Source of the DNA: Ktedonobacter sp. 13_1_20CM_4_53_11
Lineage (GTDB): Bacteria; Chloroflexota; Ktedonobacteria; Ktedonobacterales; Ktedonobacteraceae
NCBI GenBank assembly: GCA_001919995.1
Contig: MNIY01000154.1
Span: 1-35,440 of the forward strand
Reading direction: 5' to 3'
DNA: 35,440 bases
Shown here: one piece after another, positions 25,769-33,537 of the stretch
Layout of the letters: each line of letters begins with the position of its first letter
How positions within the stretch are numbered: position 1 is the stretch's first letter
Notes under the pieces: model-generated
Database searches by the model: none
Seen by the model: the letters and a program-made list of their open reading frames with translations, nothing else
Told to the model about the DNA's origin: nothing
Made by a program: the position numbers and the translations under genes

Positions 25769-25802
25769 GCATCCCTGAATATTCTCCCGTATTCAGGAAT
25801 GC
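25769..25802 (-). other. Hairpin in the mraZ mRNA leader
   Basis: A 13-bp stem (25769-25781 with 25790-25802) and 8-base loop in the 5' leader. The one imperfect position is a U-G wobble in the minus-strand RNA but C-A in the opposite RNA, so the structure favours the mraZ transcript. No T run follows, so attenuation is not obvious. Confidence 0.6.
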
Positions 25803-25831
25803 TCCACTCTCTTCTCTACAAGAATCATACA

Positions 25832-25861
25832 AACTCACCACTATTCCCCACTTTTCCCCAC
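25832..25861 (-). promoter_or_regulatory. MraZ operator: three direct repeats at 10-base period
   Basis: On the minus strand three consecutive 10-base units begin GTGGGG, GTGGGG and GTGGTG (25861 down to 25832). Spaced TGGG repeats are the known MraZ binding site. They lie just downstream of the predicted -10, well placed for autorepression of the dcw genes. Confidence 0.8.
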
Positions 25862-25865
25862 TCGG

Positions 25866-25894
25866 ATTATAACAGATAATATGCGAAATATGAA
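25866..25894 (-). promoter_or_regulatory. Predicted promoter of the mraZ-ftsZ cluster
   Basis: Minus-strand TTCATA (25889-25894), a 17-base spacer and a perfect TATAAT (25866-25871). The transcript would start near 25859, inside the MraZ operator, leaving a leader of about 155 bases before mraZ. Confidence 0.65.
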
Positions 25895-25900
25895 AGGGGT

Positions 25901-25945
25901 TTATCCACCAATTTCGTTATGAGTAAGTGGATAACTTGTGGATAA
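25901..25945. promoter_or_regulatory. Cluster of three DnaA-box-like 9-mers
   Basis: TTATCCACC on the plus strand (25901-25909); on the minus strand TTATCCACT (25926-25934) and a perfect TTATCCACA (25937-25945). The two minus-strand boxes are 11 bases apart, one helical turn. An AT-rich stretch follows at about 25975-26050. The rest of 25946-26120 shows no ORF that I trust. Confidence 0.55.
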
Positions 25946-26124
25946 CTTATGAGAAGAGCGAGAATACGATAGACGAAAGATGCACTTTGATATACAAAGA
26001 GAATAAATAAAATATACGAGTCTTAATAATTGATGAACTGCAAAAGTTATTAAGCTCAGCTAAGTAGGACTGTAAAGAGTCAGGAAGGGACACCCGCTGC
26101 TGGCAGTGATTCAACCAAACAAAG

Positions 26125-26154
26125 TTGACACAACCTCCACCTACACCATACAAT
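26125..26154 (+). promoter_or_regulatory. Predicted promoter of the MBL hydrolase-methyltransferase operon
   Basis: Perfect TTGACA (26125-26130), an 18-base spacer and TACAAT (26149-26154), about 55 bases before the predicted start codon. Confidence 0.6.
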
Positions 26155-26215
26155 CAAAGTAGAATAGCATCTCTAATATCTTACAAAACCGGATGACAAA
26201 AGGATATCTCCTCAA

Positions 26216-27277
26216 ATGCAACAACCTTCACCAGAACAGGTACCCGGCAGGGTCACCTCAGCGCGGCATCACGATATGTTACCTTTACCTGAAGCCGGCG
26301 AAGTGGCTCCCGGAATCTGGAAATTCACGTTACCTATACCTTTTCCCCTTCGCACCGTCAACATGTACGCCCTCGTCGGCGATGATGGCTGGACACTTGT
26401 CGATGCCGGCATGGGTACGCCCGATGCGCGTGTAGCCTTCGCGGCAGGGCTGCACAAAGCTGGCCTGAGCATCGATACGTTACGTACTATCGTACTATCT
26501 CACGATCATCCTGACCATATCGGCCTATCAGGAGAGCTGCACGAGCGGAGCGGCGCAACCATCTATATGCATCCCATTGATGCAAATAATATGCGTTTTC
26601 TCTGGCAAGACATCTATCCTGAGCGCTTCACCCAGGTCTCGCACTTTTTCAGGCAGCACGGCATGCCAATCGGTGAACCCTGGTTCTCTCAGGCCAGTCC
26701 TGAGCAGCTTCACAATATTATCAAAGTCCCCCCTTTTGAGGAAATCACACTCGCCGAGGACGGCCAGTATCTCCACCTGTCCGGGGAACGATACCGCGTC
26801 ATCTGGACTCCTGGACACTCCGATGGCCATATCTGCCTCTACCGTGAAAGCGACGACGTCTTCCTGGCCGCTGATCACATCCTACCGCGTATCACACCGA
26901 ACGTCGGTCTTTACTCGGAATATGATCGCAAGAATCCGCTAGGTGATTACCTGGATTCCTTGCGCAAAGTTTCCACGTTGCCGGCAAGCATCGTCTTGCC
27001 GGGTCATGGTGAACCCTTCAAAGACCTCGCCGGGCGTGTCGAGGAGATCATAGAGCACCATGAGGAGCGCGAGTCGCAGATCATGAACTTATTGGATGAA
27101 AAACCGCAGAACGCCTACCAACTGGCGGAGAAACTCTTCGGACAGCGTCTGAAAAGCAACGAGTCACGACGCATGGCCGTTGCTGAGACGCTCTCCCACC
27201 TCGAATATCTGCGCATTGATGGCCAGGTTGAACAGCACAAAATGATGGACGGGCTCATACTCTACGCGCTGGTCTAG
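26216..27277 (+). CDS. Metallo-beta-lactamase-fold hydrolase
   Basis: Binuclear-zinc hydrolase of the glyoxalase II-like group, 353 residues, cytoplasmic. The metal ligands are visible: HDHPDH at 96-101, H201 in TPGHSDGH, D220 in LAADH and H264 in LPGHGEP. A C-terminal winged-helix-like part (about 290-353, QNAYQLAEKLFGQRL ... ETLSHLEYLRIDG) matches the architecture of bacterial LACTB2-type enzymes. The substrate cannot be deduced; thioesters, lactones or RNA are known for relatives. AAAGGA precedes the ATG by 11 bases. The methyltransferase start lies 21 bases after this stop, so they are probably co-transcribed. Confidence 0.9.
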   Translation: MQQPSPEQVPGRVTSARHHDMLPLPEAGEVAPGIWKFTLPIPFPLRTVNMYALVGDDGWTLVDAGMGTPDARVAFAAGLHKAGLSIDTLRTIVLSHDHPDHIGLSGELHERSGATIYMHPIDANNMRFLWQDIYPERFTQVSHFFRQHGMPIGEPWFSQASPEQLHNIIKVPPFEEITLAEDGQYLHLSGERYRVIWTPGHSDGHICLYRESDDVFLAADHILPRITPNVGLYSEYDRKNPLGDYLDSLRKVSTLPASIVLPGHGEPFKDLAGRVEEIIEHHEERESQIMNLLDEKPQNAYQLAEKLFGQRLKSNESRRMAVAETLSHLEYLRIDGQVEQHKMMDGLILYALV

Positions 27278-27298
27278 ATGGGCTCTGGAGCAACCGCA

Positions 27299-28147
27299 AT
27301 GAAAGAACCCATCGTCCTATCCTTTGTCCAGGCCGAACAACTCCTTGCCGCCAGGCAAAAGGGAGAGCAATCGATCGTGATCTCACCGGATCTGGGCAGA
27401 TCAACGATCACTACTACCCTGACCTCCGAGGGCCTGCGTTTCCCCGACGGTGAACGTTTGAGCTGGCAGGACGTCGTGAAGATCAATAAATCTCACGTCA
27501 ACTGCTTTGTCGTCGAGGACGGAAGCATAAAAACTATCCAGGTCTTCTCCGAGGATACTAATCGCGTCTGTAGCCTCCTACCAACGCGTGGTATCCCGAG
27601 TATGTTGATCGCAGGCTTTACTATGCACCGCATCGTAGATATTGATCCGATGCAGGATACACAGAAGAAAGTTGCTACAATCGCTCCTATTGTGGGCAAC
27701 GTCCTGGACACAGCAACCGGCCTTGGCTACACTGCCATTGAAGCTGCCAGGACTGCACAGCACGTTGTAACCATTGAACTTGATCCAGGGGCACAACAGA
27801 TCGCCAGGCTCAACCCCTGGTCACGGGAGTTATTTGATAATCCCAAAATCGAGCAAATCATGGGCGATGCCTTTGAGGTTGTCCCCACTTTCGTGGACGC
27901 TTCATTCGACCGTATCATACACGACCCACCCGTCTTTAGCCTCGCCGGTGAGCTCTATTCAGGCGTTTTCTACCAGCAATTGTTTCGCGTACTCAAAAAG
28001 GGAGGCAGGCTTTTTCACTACATTGGGGATTTGAACAGCAAATCGAGCGGTACTGTGAGCAAGGGTGTTTTGCGCCGTCTACATGAAGCGGGTTTTACCA
28101 GGGTAGTACGGAGACCTGAGGCCTATGGCATCGTCGCCTATAAGTGA
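27299..28147 (+). CDS. COG2521-type SAM-dependent methyltransferase (archaeal-like)
   Basis: Class I methyltransferase of 282 residues whose pattern fits COG2521, a family described mainly from archaea. Motif I is [16 protein letters not shown] (135-150), motif II ends in the acidic E160, and NPWS (172-175) and HDPP (208-211, followed by [14 protein letters not shown]) are family hallmarks. [10 protein letters not shown] forms the late strand. The N-terminal 120 residues lack a recognised fold but include [15 protein letters not shown]. The ATG at 27299 has GGAG 8 bases ahead; the earlier ATG at 27278 directly abuts the preceding stop and has no ribosome binding site. The substrate is unknown. 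It ends 11 bases from a convergent gene. Confidence 0.85.
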   Translation: MKEPIVLSFVQAEQLLAARQKGEQSIVISPDLGRSTITTTLTSEGLRFPDGERLSWQDVVKINKSHVNCFVVEDGSIKTIQVFSEDTNRVCSLLPTRGIPSMLIAGFTMHRIVDIDPMQDTQKKVATIAPIVGNVLDTATGLGYTAIEAARTAQHVVTIELDPGAQQIARLNPWSRELFDNPKIEQIMGDAFEVVPTFVDASFDRIIHDPPVFSLAGELYSGVFYQQLFRVLKKGGRLFHYIGDLNSKSSGTVSKGVLRRLHEAGFTRVVRRPEAYGIVAYK

Positions 28148-28158
28148 CCGCTCACTTC

Positions 28159-29361
28159 TCATCTATCTGCGAACGCACAAATCTCCCGCACACCGCGCTC
28201 GATCTCCTCGTCCGAAGCCGCAAGAGTAATACGCACGAACTCTTGCGAAACAGAACCAAAACCACTACCAGGAGCCACGGCAACATTGCGTTCGCGTAAC
28301 AGGTCAAGCGCGAACTGCCGTCCACTCCGCCGCGTCACTCCAGGGCTCGTGACATCTACCAGCACATAAAAAGCTCCATGTGGAGTGTAAACGTAGCGCC
28401 CACTCTCCTTGAGCAACTTCACCGCCAGGTCACGGCGCCGTTGATACGTCTGCCTCATTTCGGCAACACACGCCTGCGGGCCTGTTAACGCTGCCTCCGC
28501 GGCTCGCTGCACCAGTGTACTGATATTCGTATAACTGGCATTCAGCACATCCACGATCGTCTTCATGAGTTGTCTTCCCGTCACGACGTAACCGATGCGC
28601 CACCCTGTCATAGCATAGGTCTTGGAGAACGTGTAGACACAGATGACGCGCCCGGCATTAAACTCGTCGCGCGAAAGCATAGTGGCAGGGCTGACATGTT
28701 CCCCTTCAAATACCAGCTCGTCATAGCACTCGTCCGAAAGCAGGTAAAGATCATGGCGGCGCGCGAAATCCAGCAATTCAGCCATCAGGTGTGCGGGAAA
28801 AACGGCGCCAGTGGGGTTGCCTGGACTATTGATAACCAACAAGCGGGTACGCGGCGTGACTAAACGCTCCATCTTTGCCACATCCGGCAGCCATTCGTTC
28901 CGCGGGTCAAGTGGATAGTGTACCGCGGTAGCACCACAACAGGCCAGTTGCATAAGATATTGTGGCCAATGGGGGTCAGAGATCAGCACCTCGTCACCAG
29001 GCCCAACCGTCGCCGTCAGCGCCGCCAGAATCGCACCTGTTCCGCCCGCTGCGATCGCTATCTGCTCTGGTTCGACAGCGTAGCCGTTCACGCGCTCAAT
29101 TTTCGCCGCCAGCAATTCCCGCAGCCATGACCAGCCGGCCGCGGGTCCATACGTTAAGGGTTCACGCTCAATGGACTGGTAAGCTGCCATGCGTATGTGT
29201 TCAGGTGTGCGAAAACTTGGCTCACCGATCTGCAGGCGCACTGCTGGCGGCAATACCTCTCCACGAGCCTTTGCCTCCTGCTCCAACAACTGCGCCAACG
29301 ACCCCAGGCTGGTAATGTCATTGACCGGTAAATCGTATATATGTTGTTTCCCAACCTTCAT
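28159..29361 (-). CDS. PLP-dependent aminotransferase, class I/II
   Basis: Fold-type I aspartate aminotransferase-family enzyme, 400 residues, transferring amino groups between amino and keto acids. The PLP lysine is K247 in TFSKTYAMTGWRIGY. N182 in NSPGNPTG, D210 and Y213 contact the cofactor, and R378 in FVRITLA is the carboxylate-binding arginine. The glycine-rich AAGGTGAIL (104-112) binds the phosphate. The substrate is not specified by these motifs. It is the last gene of a three-gene operon, 16 bases after the peptidase. The ribosome binding site is weak (AAGAG). Confidence 0.92.
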   Translation of the reverse strand: MKVGKQHIYDLPVNDITSLGSLAQLLEQEAKARGEVLPPAVRLQIGEPSFRTPEHIRMAAYQSIEREPLTYGPAAGWSWLRELLAAKIERVNGYAVEPEQIAIAAGGTGAILAALTATVGPGDEVLISDPHWPQYLMQLACCGATAVHYPLDPRNEWLPDVAKMERLVTPRTRLLVINSPGNPTGAVFPAHLMAELLDFARRHDLYLLSDECYDELVFEGEHVSPATMLSRDEFNAGRVICVYTFSKTYAMTGWRIGYVVTGRQLMKTIVDVLNASYTNISTLVQRAAEAALTGPQACVAEMRQTYQRRRDLAVKLLKESGRYVYTPHGAFYVLVDVTSPGVTRRSGRQFALDLLRERNVAVAPGSGFGSVSQEFVRITLAASDEEIERGVREICAFADR

Positions 29362-29377
29362 CAGCTTTGCTCTTAAC

Positions 29378-30553
29378 TCAAACTTTGTAATCGCCTATCT
29401 TCTCAACTAAACCCGCCAACAATGCGATACGCGTCGGCAAGTAATCCAGTTCAACATACTCGCCAGGGTTGTGCGCCAAACCACCGCCCGCGCCCAGCCC
29501 GTCAATAGTCGGCAGTCCTACTGCAGCCGTGTTATTAGCATCCGATGCGCCCCCACTACCCAATTCCTCGATATTCAGACCCAGCTCGCTGCCAGCCTCC
29601 CTGGCCAGTTGAACAAGGAAAGCGTTGCGTTTGTTACGTTCAAAAGGCGCCGAGAGCATTCTGCCGCTGAGTGTGATCTGCGTTCCATCCAGGACCTTCT
29701 GCGTAACCACCCCGCTCATAGCAGCCTCGATCGCCTTTATTCCCGCCTGATCGCTGGCCCGCACATCCATATCAAAGTAGGCATAGTCCGGGACGACATT
29801 CATGCGTTCGCCACCATGGATGACGGCGACGCTGAGCGTTGTTCCAGGAATGGTGCCGTTGAGTGCTTGCATCTTCTGCACCTGGTAGGAAAGCTCGAGG
29901 ATGGCATTGCGCCCGCGCTGAGGCTCGACCCCTGCATGGGCAGAGACTCCCCGCACCTCGACGCGGTACTGCCCTGATGCCCGCCGCGAGGATACGACCG
30001 TCGCTTTAGCTCGTCCCGGCTCCAGCACAATAGCAGCGTCGGACTGCCTGGCCAGTTCCTCAATCAGCGGCCTGCTGCTTGGGGAACCTATCTCCTCGTC
30101 GCTGTTGCAGACAAACGTCACGCTCTGGTAATTTGCTTGCTGCGCGTCTATGAGGATATGTAAGCCATATAAACCGATCAGTACGCCCGATTTCATATCC
30201 AGCACGCCCGGCCCGGTTGCGATATGTCTCCCGTTTTGCTGGCTAATCGCGAATGGCCGGCGCTCCACCTCGCCCGCGGGAAAAACGGTATCGATGTGAC
30301 CTATCAGCAAAATTCGGGGTCCCTGGGGTGCGTTACCTGTATGTGCGGCAACGAGGTGGTTGCCATACTGTTCCTGTCGATCAATGCGCGTGGAGAAGCC
30401 AAATGACTGAAAACGCTCCTGTAAATAAGCGCCGACGCGATCGATGCCGCGTTTGGTATAGGTACCCGAGTCGATGTTCACCGTCGTTTTCAAGTCATCG
30501 AGGTACTGTTCCATGAGCTGTTCAGCCTGTTGAACAACCTGGCGTACATTCAT
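29378..30553 (-). CDS. M20-family metallopeptidase, glutamate carboxypeptidase (CPG2)-like
   Basis: Di-zinc amidohydrolase of 391 residues without signal peptide. Metal ligands follow the CPG2 pattern: H86 and D88 in GHIDTV, D119 in GVLDMKSG, E153-E154 in SDEEIGS (general base and ligand), E178 in LEPG and H361 in LAHNPGEYV. A dimerisation domain with GVSAHAGVEPQRGRNA (202-217) lies in the middle. CPG2-like enzymes release C-terminal glutamate or deacylate N-acyl amino acids. The start overlaps the CoA-transferase stop (ATGA), so translation is coupled. Together with the next gene it suggests release of an amino acid followed by transamination. Confidence 0.92.
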   Translation of the reverse strand: MNVRQVVQQAEQLMEQYLDDLKTTVNIDSGTYTKRGIDRVGAYLQERFQSFGFSTRIDRQEQYGNHLVAAHTGNAPQGPRILLIGHIDTVFPAGEVERRPFAISQQNGRHIATGPGVLDMKSGVLIGLYGLHILIDAQQANYQSVTFVCNSDEEIGSPSSRPLIEELARQSDAAIVLEPGRAKATVVSSRRASGQYRVEVRGVSAHAGVEPQRGRNAILELSYQVQKMQALNGTIPGTTLSVAVIHGGERMNVVPDYAYFDMDVRASDQAGIKAIEAAMSGVVTQKVLDGTQITLSGRMLSAPFERNKRNAFLVQLAREAGSELGLNIEELGSGGASDANNTAAVGLPTIDGLGAGGGLAHNPGEYVELDYLPTRIALLAGLVEKIGDYKV

Positions 30554-31731
30554 ATCACTCCCCCTGTTTTGAATTGCGCTATCTCTTCGTCGCTATAGCC
30601 TGCCTCGCGCAACAACTCCTCCGTCTGCTCACCCATTTCTGGTGGAGCATAGCGCTGCTCACCCTCAACACCAGATATGCGCGGGAAACTCCGCAGCGCG
30701 CTAAATGGCTCCTCTGCGCTCCCATTAGTCACGGTAACGCCGCGCGCTTGTGTATGCTGATCATTCAACGCCTCAACTATATCATAGACCGGACCAACAC
30801 AGGCATCGATCTCGGCAAGTTCAGTCACCCACTCGTCTCGCGTCTTTGTTTTGAAGATGGCGCGCAGCACCTCTATTGCCTCTTCGCGCTCTCCAGGCCC
30901 AACTGGGGTATGGAATGGCAGCAATTCAAGGTGACCAATGTGGGTACAAAATGTATGCCAGAACTTTGGCTCCAGCGCGGCAAGCGTCACATATTTGCCA
31001 TCTTTAGCCTCATAAATATTGTAACAGGGGAGACCGCCATCGAGTCTGGAGTGACCGGGGCGAGGAGCCTTGCCCGTATTCAGGTAGGCAGTGGCAACGA
31101 GGGGCAAGAGCGACATCACCCCTTCGGTCATCGAGACATCGATTTTGCGCCCCTCCCCCGTCTGCGCCCTCCCTACTACGGCAGTCAGGATACCAATGAC
31201 GGCCATATAACTTCCACCTGCCAGGTCGGCCAGCTGCGTAGGCGGCATCGCTGGCTCGCCTTGAACCCCACGGTTATAGTGTAGCAGCCCTGCGTAGCCA
31301 GCATAGTTCAAATCATGGCCAGCGCGCAGTCGATAGGGACCATCCTGCCCATAGCCGCTAATCGCGCAATAAATAATCCCCGGCTGAACTGCCTTAAGCT
31401 GTTCATAGCCCAGCCCCAACCGGTCCATCACCCCTGGGCGAAAGCTCTCCAGCACCACGTCGGCGTCGCGTACCAACCTCAAAAAAACATCGCGCCCCTC
31501 TTCCTTCTTGAGGTTCAACGTAATACTGCGCTTATTGCGATTGATCGCCGTGAAATACAGGCTCATCCCATCAGGGCCATGAGGCGGCATAAAACGCCCG
31601 TAGTCACCACTTTCTGGTTCCTCAACTTTGATCACATCGGCCCCAAAATCCGCCATCATCTGCGATGCGTAGGCTCCGGGAAGTAAGCGTGAGAGGTCAA
31701 GTATCCGTATGCCACTGAGAGGCAGGCTCAT
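30550..31731 (-). CDS. CaiB/BaiF family CoA-transferase (class III), alpha-methylacyl-CoA racemase-like
   Basis: Class III CoA-transferase fold, 393 residues. The N-terminus LSGIRILDLSRLLPGAYASQ and KVEEPESGDYGR are typical. The catalytic aspartate is D140 in GHDLNYAGYAG, a variant closest to the GHDINY motif of alpha-methylacyl-CoA racemases, so racemase activity is as likely as CoA transfer. The ATG at 31731 has AAGGAG 6 bases upstream; the frame opens five codons earlier. First gene of the operon with the M20 peptidase and aminotransferase. The substrate is unknown. Confidence 0.9.
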   Translation of the reverse strand: MSLPLSGIRILDLSRLLPGAYASQMMADFGADVIKVEEPESGDYGRFMPPHGPDGMSLYFTAINRNKRSITLNLKKEEGRDVFLRLVRDADVVLESFRPGVMDRLGLGYEQLKAVQPGIIYCAISGYGQDGPYRLRAGHDLNYAGYAGLLHYNRGVQGEPAMPPTQLADLAGGSYMAVIGILTAVVGRAQTGEGRKIDVSMTEGVMSLLPLVATAYLNTGKAPRPGHSRLDGGLPCYNIYEAKDGKYVTLAALEPKFWHTFCTHIGHLELLPFHTPVGPGEREEAIEVLRAIFKTKTRDEWVTELAEIDACVGPVYDIVEALNDQHTQARGVTVTNGSAEEPFSALRSFPRISGVEGEQRYAPPEMGEQTEELLREAGYSDEEIAQFKTGGVI

Positions 31732-31897
31732 GTAGGTCTCCTTCAAGGGGAAAGTATAGTTCTTACTTTGCTATGATGTGAGAACTCACCATGTCTAAAG
31801 GTGGAGCTTCTCATCCAACGCAAAACCTGGTGGCTTATGTTCGTGGATCATGGCTGTACCGCAGCTAGTCTGTACTCACATCGTTTTCGTAGTCCTA

Positions 31898-31926
31898 ACC
31901 ATACCGAATTAGAGATTAGATGTCAA
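31898..31926 (-). promoter_or_regulatory. Predicted promoter of the CaiB-M20-aminotransferase operon
   Basis: Minus-strand TTGACA (31921-31926), a 17-base spacer and TATGGT (31898-31903). The leader would be about 160 bases. It begins 40 bases beyond the end of the zinc-ribbon gene; the rest of 31732-31965 shows nothing else. Confidence 0.5.
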
Positions 31927-31965
31927 GAGAAAGAAACGCTTCTTCTGAGCCAATATCTCCCGCTA

Positions 31966-33114
31966 TCAAGCACAGGCCCAATTCCCCGAAATATGAACTG
32001 AATTAGACGCGCCAGCGAGATCAACTTCCATCGAACCAGACTTCAAATCACTATTGATAGTAACCGTTGCTGGAGCATTGCCAGAATTGCCCCAAACCGC
32101 TGTCGTCGACAAAGGCTGCTGCGCAAACACAACCGAGACTTGCCCGGTGCCATAAGTTGCAGGACCTTTATAGGTTGGAACCCTGGAGACGTACGTATAC
32201 TGTGTCCCTCCAACCGACCCGATGAAATAGAGATCATACTCTGTACCAGAAGTCGATGGGCCACACTTGGCGAGACTGGTCACTGTCATGTCCCCCTTGA
32301 CTGCCCCGGAGAAGGTAATATTGAAGACAGATTTGGTGCCCGCAACAGGCGTCAGGCCCATTATCGTTGTAGCGCAAGGGGTGGACTTCGAACCCGTGGT
32401 CGTTGGACAGGCGGTATTTAACGGGGTGGTGCCAGTACTTGAAGTCGGGCTTGTCCCGACAAGGGGGGCAGCAGAAGTCGCTGCTGTTTGTTGATGTAAA
32501 AAGAACAGCAGCGCGCCCGCACTACCAGCAAGCACGAGTATGCATACTATCGCTAGCAGTACCCATCGCAACCCTGAGCCGCGCCTGGCTTTTGAGGCAG
32601 GAGAAATTGAGTTCTGAATAGTAGGCTGTGACTCTGCCTCATCTTCTATGGCTTGCGGCGTACTGATCTGAGCGCCCGGTTCATCAGCACCGGCAGCCTC
32701 CTGAGAAGGAGCTGGCGCCTCCATCACTGCCGGCTCCTCAGATACACCCCCTTCTTCTCGTTCTCCATCTTCAGGATGCGCCAGTTCCTGCGTGTTTATT
32801 TCGGTAACATCTTCCGGCTGCTGTCGATCTTCCGGCTTTTGCACATGCTCCTCTTCTTTGGCATGTGCAAGTTCTTGTGTGCTCACCGCCGTAACATCCT
32901 CTGACTGATGACCATTTGCTGCTCCTTCGGAATGTGCCAGTTCCTGAGTACTCAGTGCTGTGACATCCTCTGACTGCTCTCCCTTTGCCGAAGAGGTATC
33001 TGTATTTGTTGTCTCTTCATCTATCGTGCTAACTTGATTGTGTGTATGCCCACATTTACTACAGAAACGGGCATCGTCGGGTATCTCTGACCCACAAACA
33101 GTACAATGTTGCAA
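31966..33114 (-). CDS. Zinc-ribbon, single-pass membrane protein with three internal repeats
   Basis: A 382-residue protein of unknown function. The N-terminus is a zinc ribbon (C4-x2-C7 and C18-x2-C21, MQHCTVCGSEIPDDARFCSK). An acidic, probably disordered region follows and carries three copies of a 15-residue motif: QSEDVTALSTQELAH (47-61), QSEDVTAVSTQELAH (70-84) and QPEDVTEINTQELAH (99-113). A basic patch (SKARRGSGLR) precedes one membrane helix at 184-206. The extracellular part has a Thr/Ser-rich linker and a beta-rich domain with four cysteines (FSGAVKGDMTVTSLAKCG ... CA at the end). The start is TTG at 33114 with GGAGGA 9 bases upstream. Topology suggests linking an inside signal to an outside ligand, but this is inference. 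Confidence 0.8.
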   Translation of the reverse strand: MQHCTVCGSEIPDDARFCSKCGHTHNQVSTIDEETTNTDTSSAKGEQSEDVTALSTQELAHSEGAANGHQSEDVTAVSTQELAHAKEEEHVQKPEDRQQPEDVTEINTQELAHPEDGEREEGGVSEEPAVMEAPAPSQEAAGADEPGAQISTPQAIEDEAESQPTIQNSISPASKARRGSGLRWVLLAIVCILVLAGSAGALLFFLHQQTAATSAAPLVGTSPTSSTGTTPLNTACPTTTGSKSTPCATTIMGLTPVAGTKSVFNITFSGAVKGDMTVTSLAKCGPSTSGTEYDLYFIGSVGGTQYTYVSRVPTYKGPATYGTGQVSVVFAQQPLSTTAVWGNSGNAPATVTINSDLKSGSMEVDLAGASNSVHISGNWACA

Positions 33115-33181
33115 GGCTAGCTATCCTCCCAGTACAGAAAATAATACAAGGAAGTATATCACAGGCTTTAAAGTTGCAGAA

Positions 33182-33229
33182 AGAAAGTACAGGGAGCATG
33201 GTATGAATGTCATGCTCCCTGTACTTTCT
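33182..33229 (-). terminator. Strong intrinsic terminator after the helical protein gene
   Basis: A perfect 19-bp stem (33182-33200 with 33211-33229) and 10-base loop. Read on the minus strand it follows the stop at 33250 and ends in a U-rich tract. It separates the DdrA-like operon from the zinc-ribbon gene. Confidence 0.85.
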
Positions 33230-33249
33230 CTCTTTATAACGGCCTCAAT

Positions 33250-33534
33250 TCATGAAGCCTTTTTCGCATGTTCCCTTTTTGCAGAAGAGGATGGCGCTTC
33301 AGACCCGGCAGCTCGTTTCTGCTTTACGGCCTCGGGGTCGCTCTCAGCTTGCATTTCTCGCTGGTACTCTTCCCTGCGGCGATTGTACTCCTCCATAGCC
33401 AGCACATAGGCATTATACATACGCTCAAGAACAGGTGCAGCGACTCCCCGCTGCTCCGCCATCGCCAGTTCGTACCACTTCTGCTGCATGCGCTCCTGTG
33501 CATACTCAAGCTGTGCTAAGGTCATTCTATCCAC
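33250..33534 (-). CDS. Hypothetical small helical protein
   Basis: A 94-residue protein that I do not recognise. It is almost entirely helix-forming and charged, with heptad-like patterning (QLEYAQERMQQKWYELA, then ERMYNAYVLAMEEYNRRREE), and ends in a basic Ala/Lys tail (KREHAKKAS). No membrane segment. Start is either the GTG at 33534 or the ATG at 33525; neither has a strong ribosome binding site. It starts 3 bases after the DdrA-like stop codon (GTG) and ends before a strong terminator, so the two genes form an operon. Possibly a partner or dimerisation factor for the annealing protein. Confidence 0.65.
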   Translation of the reverse strand: MDRMTLAQLEYAQERMQQKWYELAMAEQRGVAAPVLERMYNAYVLAMEEYNRRREEYQREMQAESDPEAVKQKRAAGSEAPSSSAKREHAKKAS

Positions 33535-33537
33535 TTT

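Noticed and set aside
25901..25945. Chromosomal replication origin
   Set aside because: DnaA-box-like sites are present, but there are only three, and no dnaA, dnaN, rpmH or gyrB is in the window; reported only as a regulatory candidate.
30574..31284. 236-codon plus-strand ORF
   Set aside because: Antisense to the CaiB-family gene, which carries clear catalytic motifs.
31801..32001. 66-codon plus-strand ORF at the zinc-ribbon 3' end
   Set aside because: Overlaps a predicted minus-strand promoter and the end of a well-supported gene; no ribosome binding site and no recognisable features.
32776..32976. CRISPR array
   Set aside because: The repeated DNA lies in frame inside the zinc-ribbon gene, differs in spacing and encodes a conserved peptide motif.
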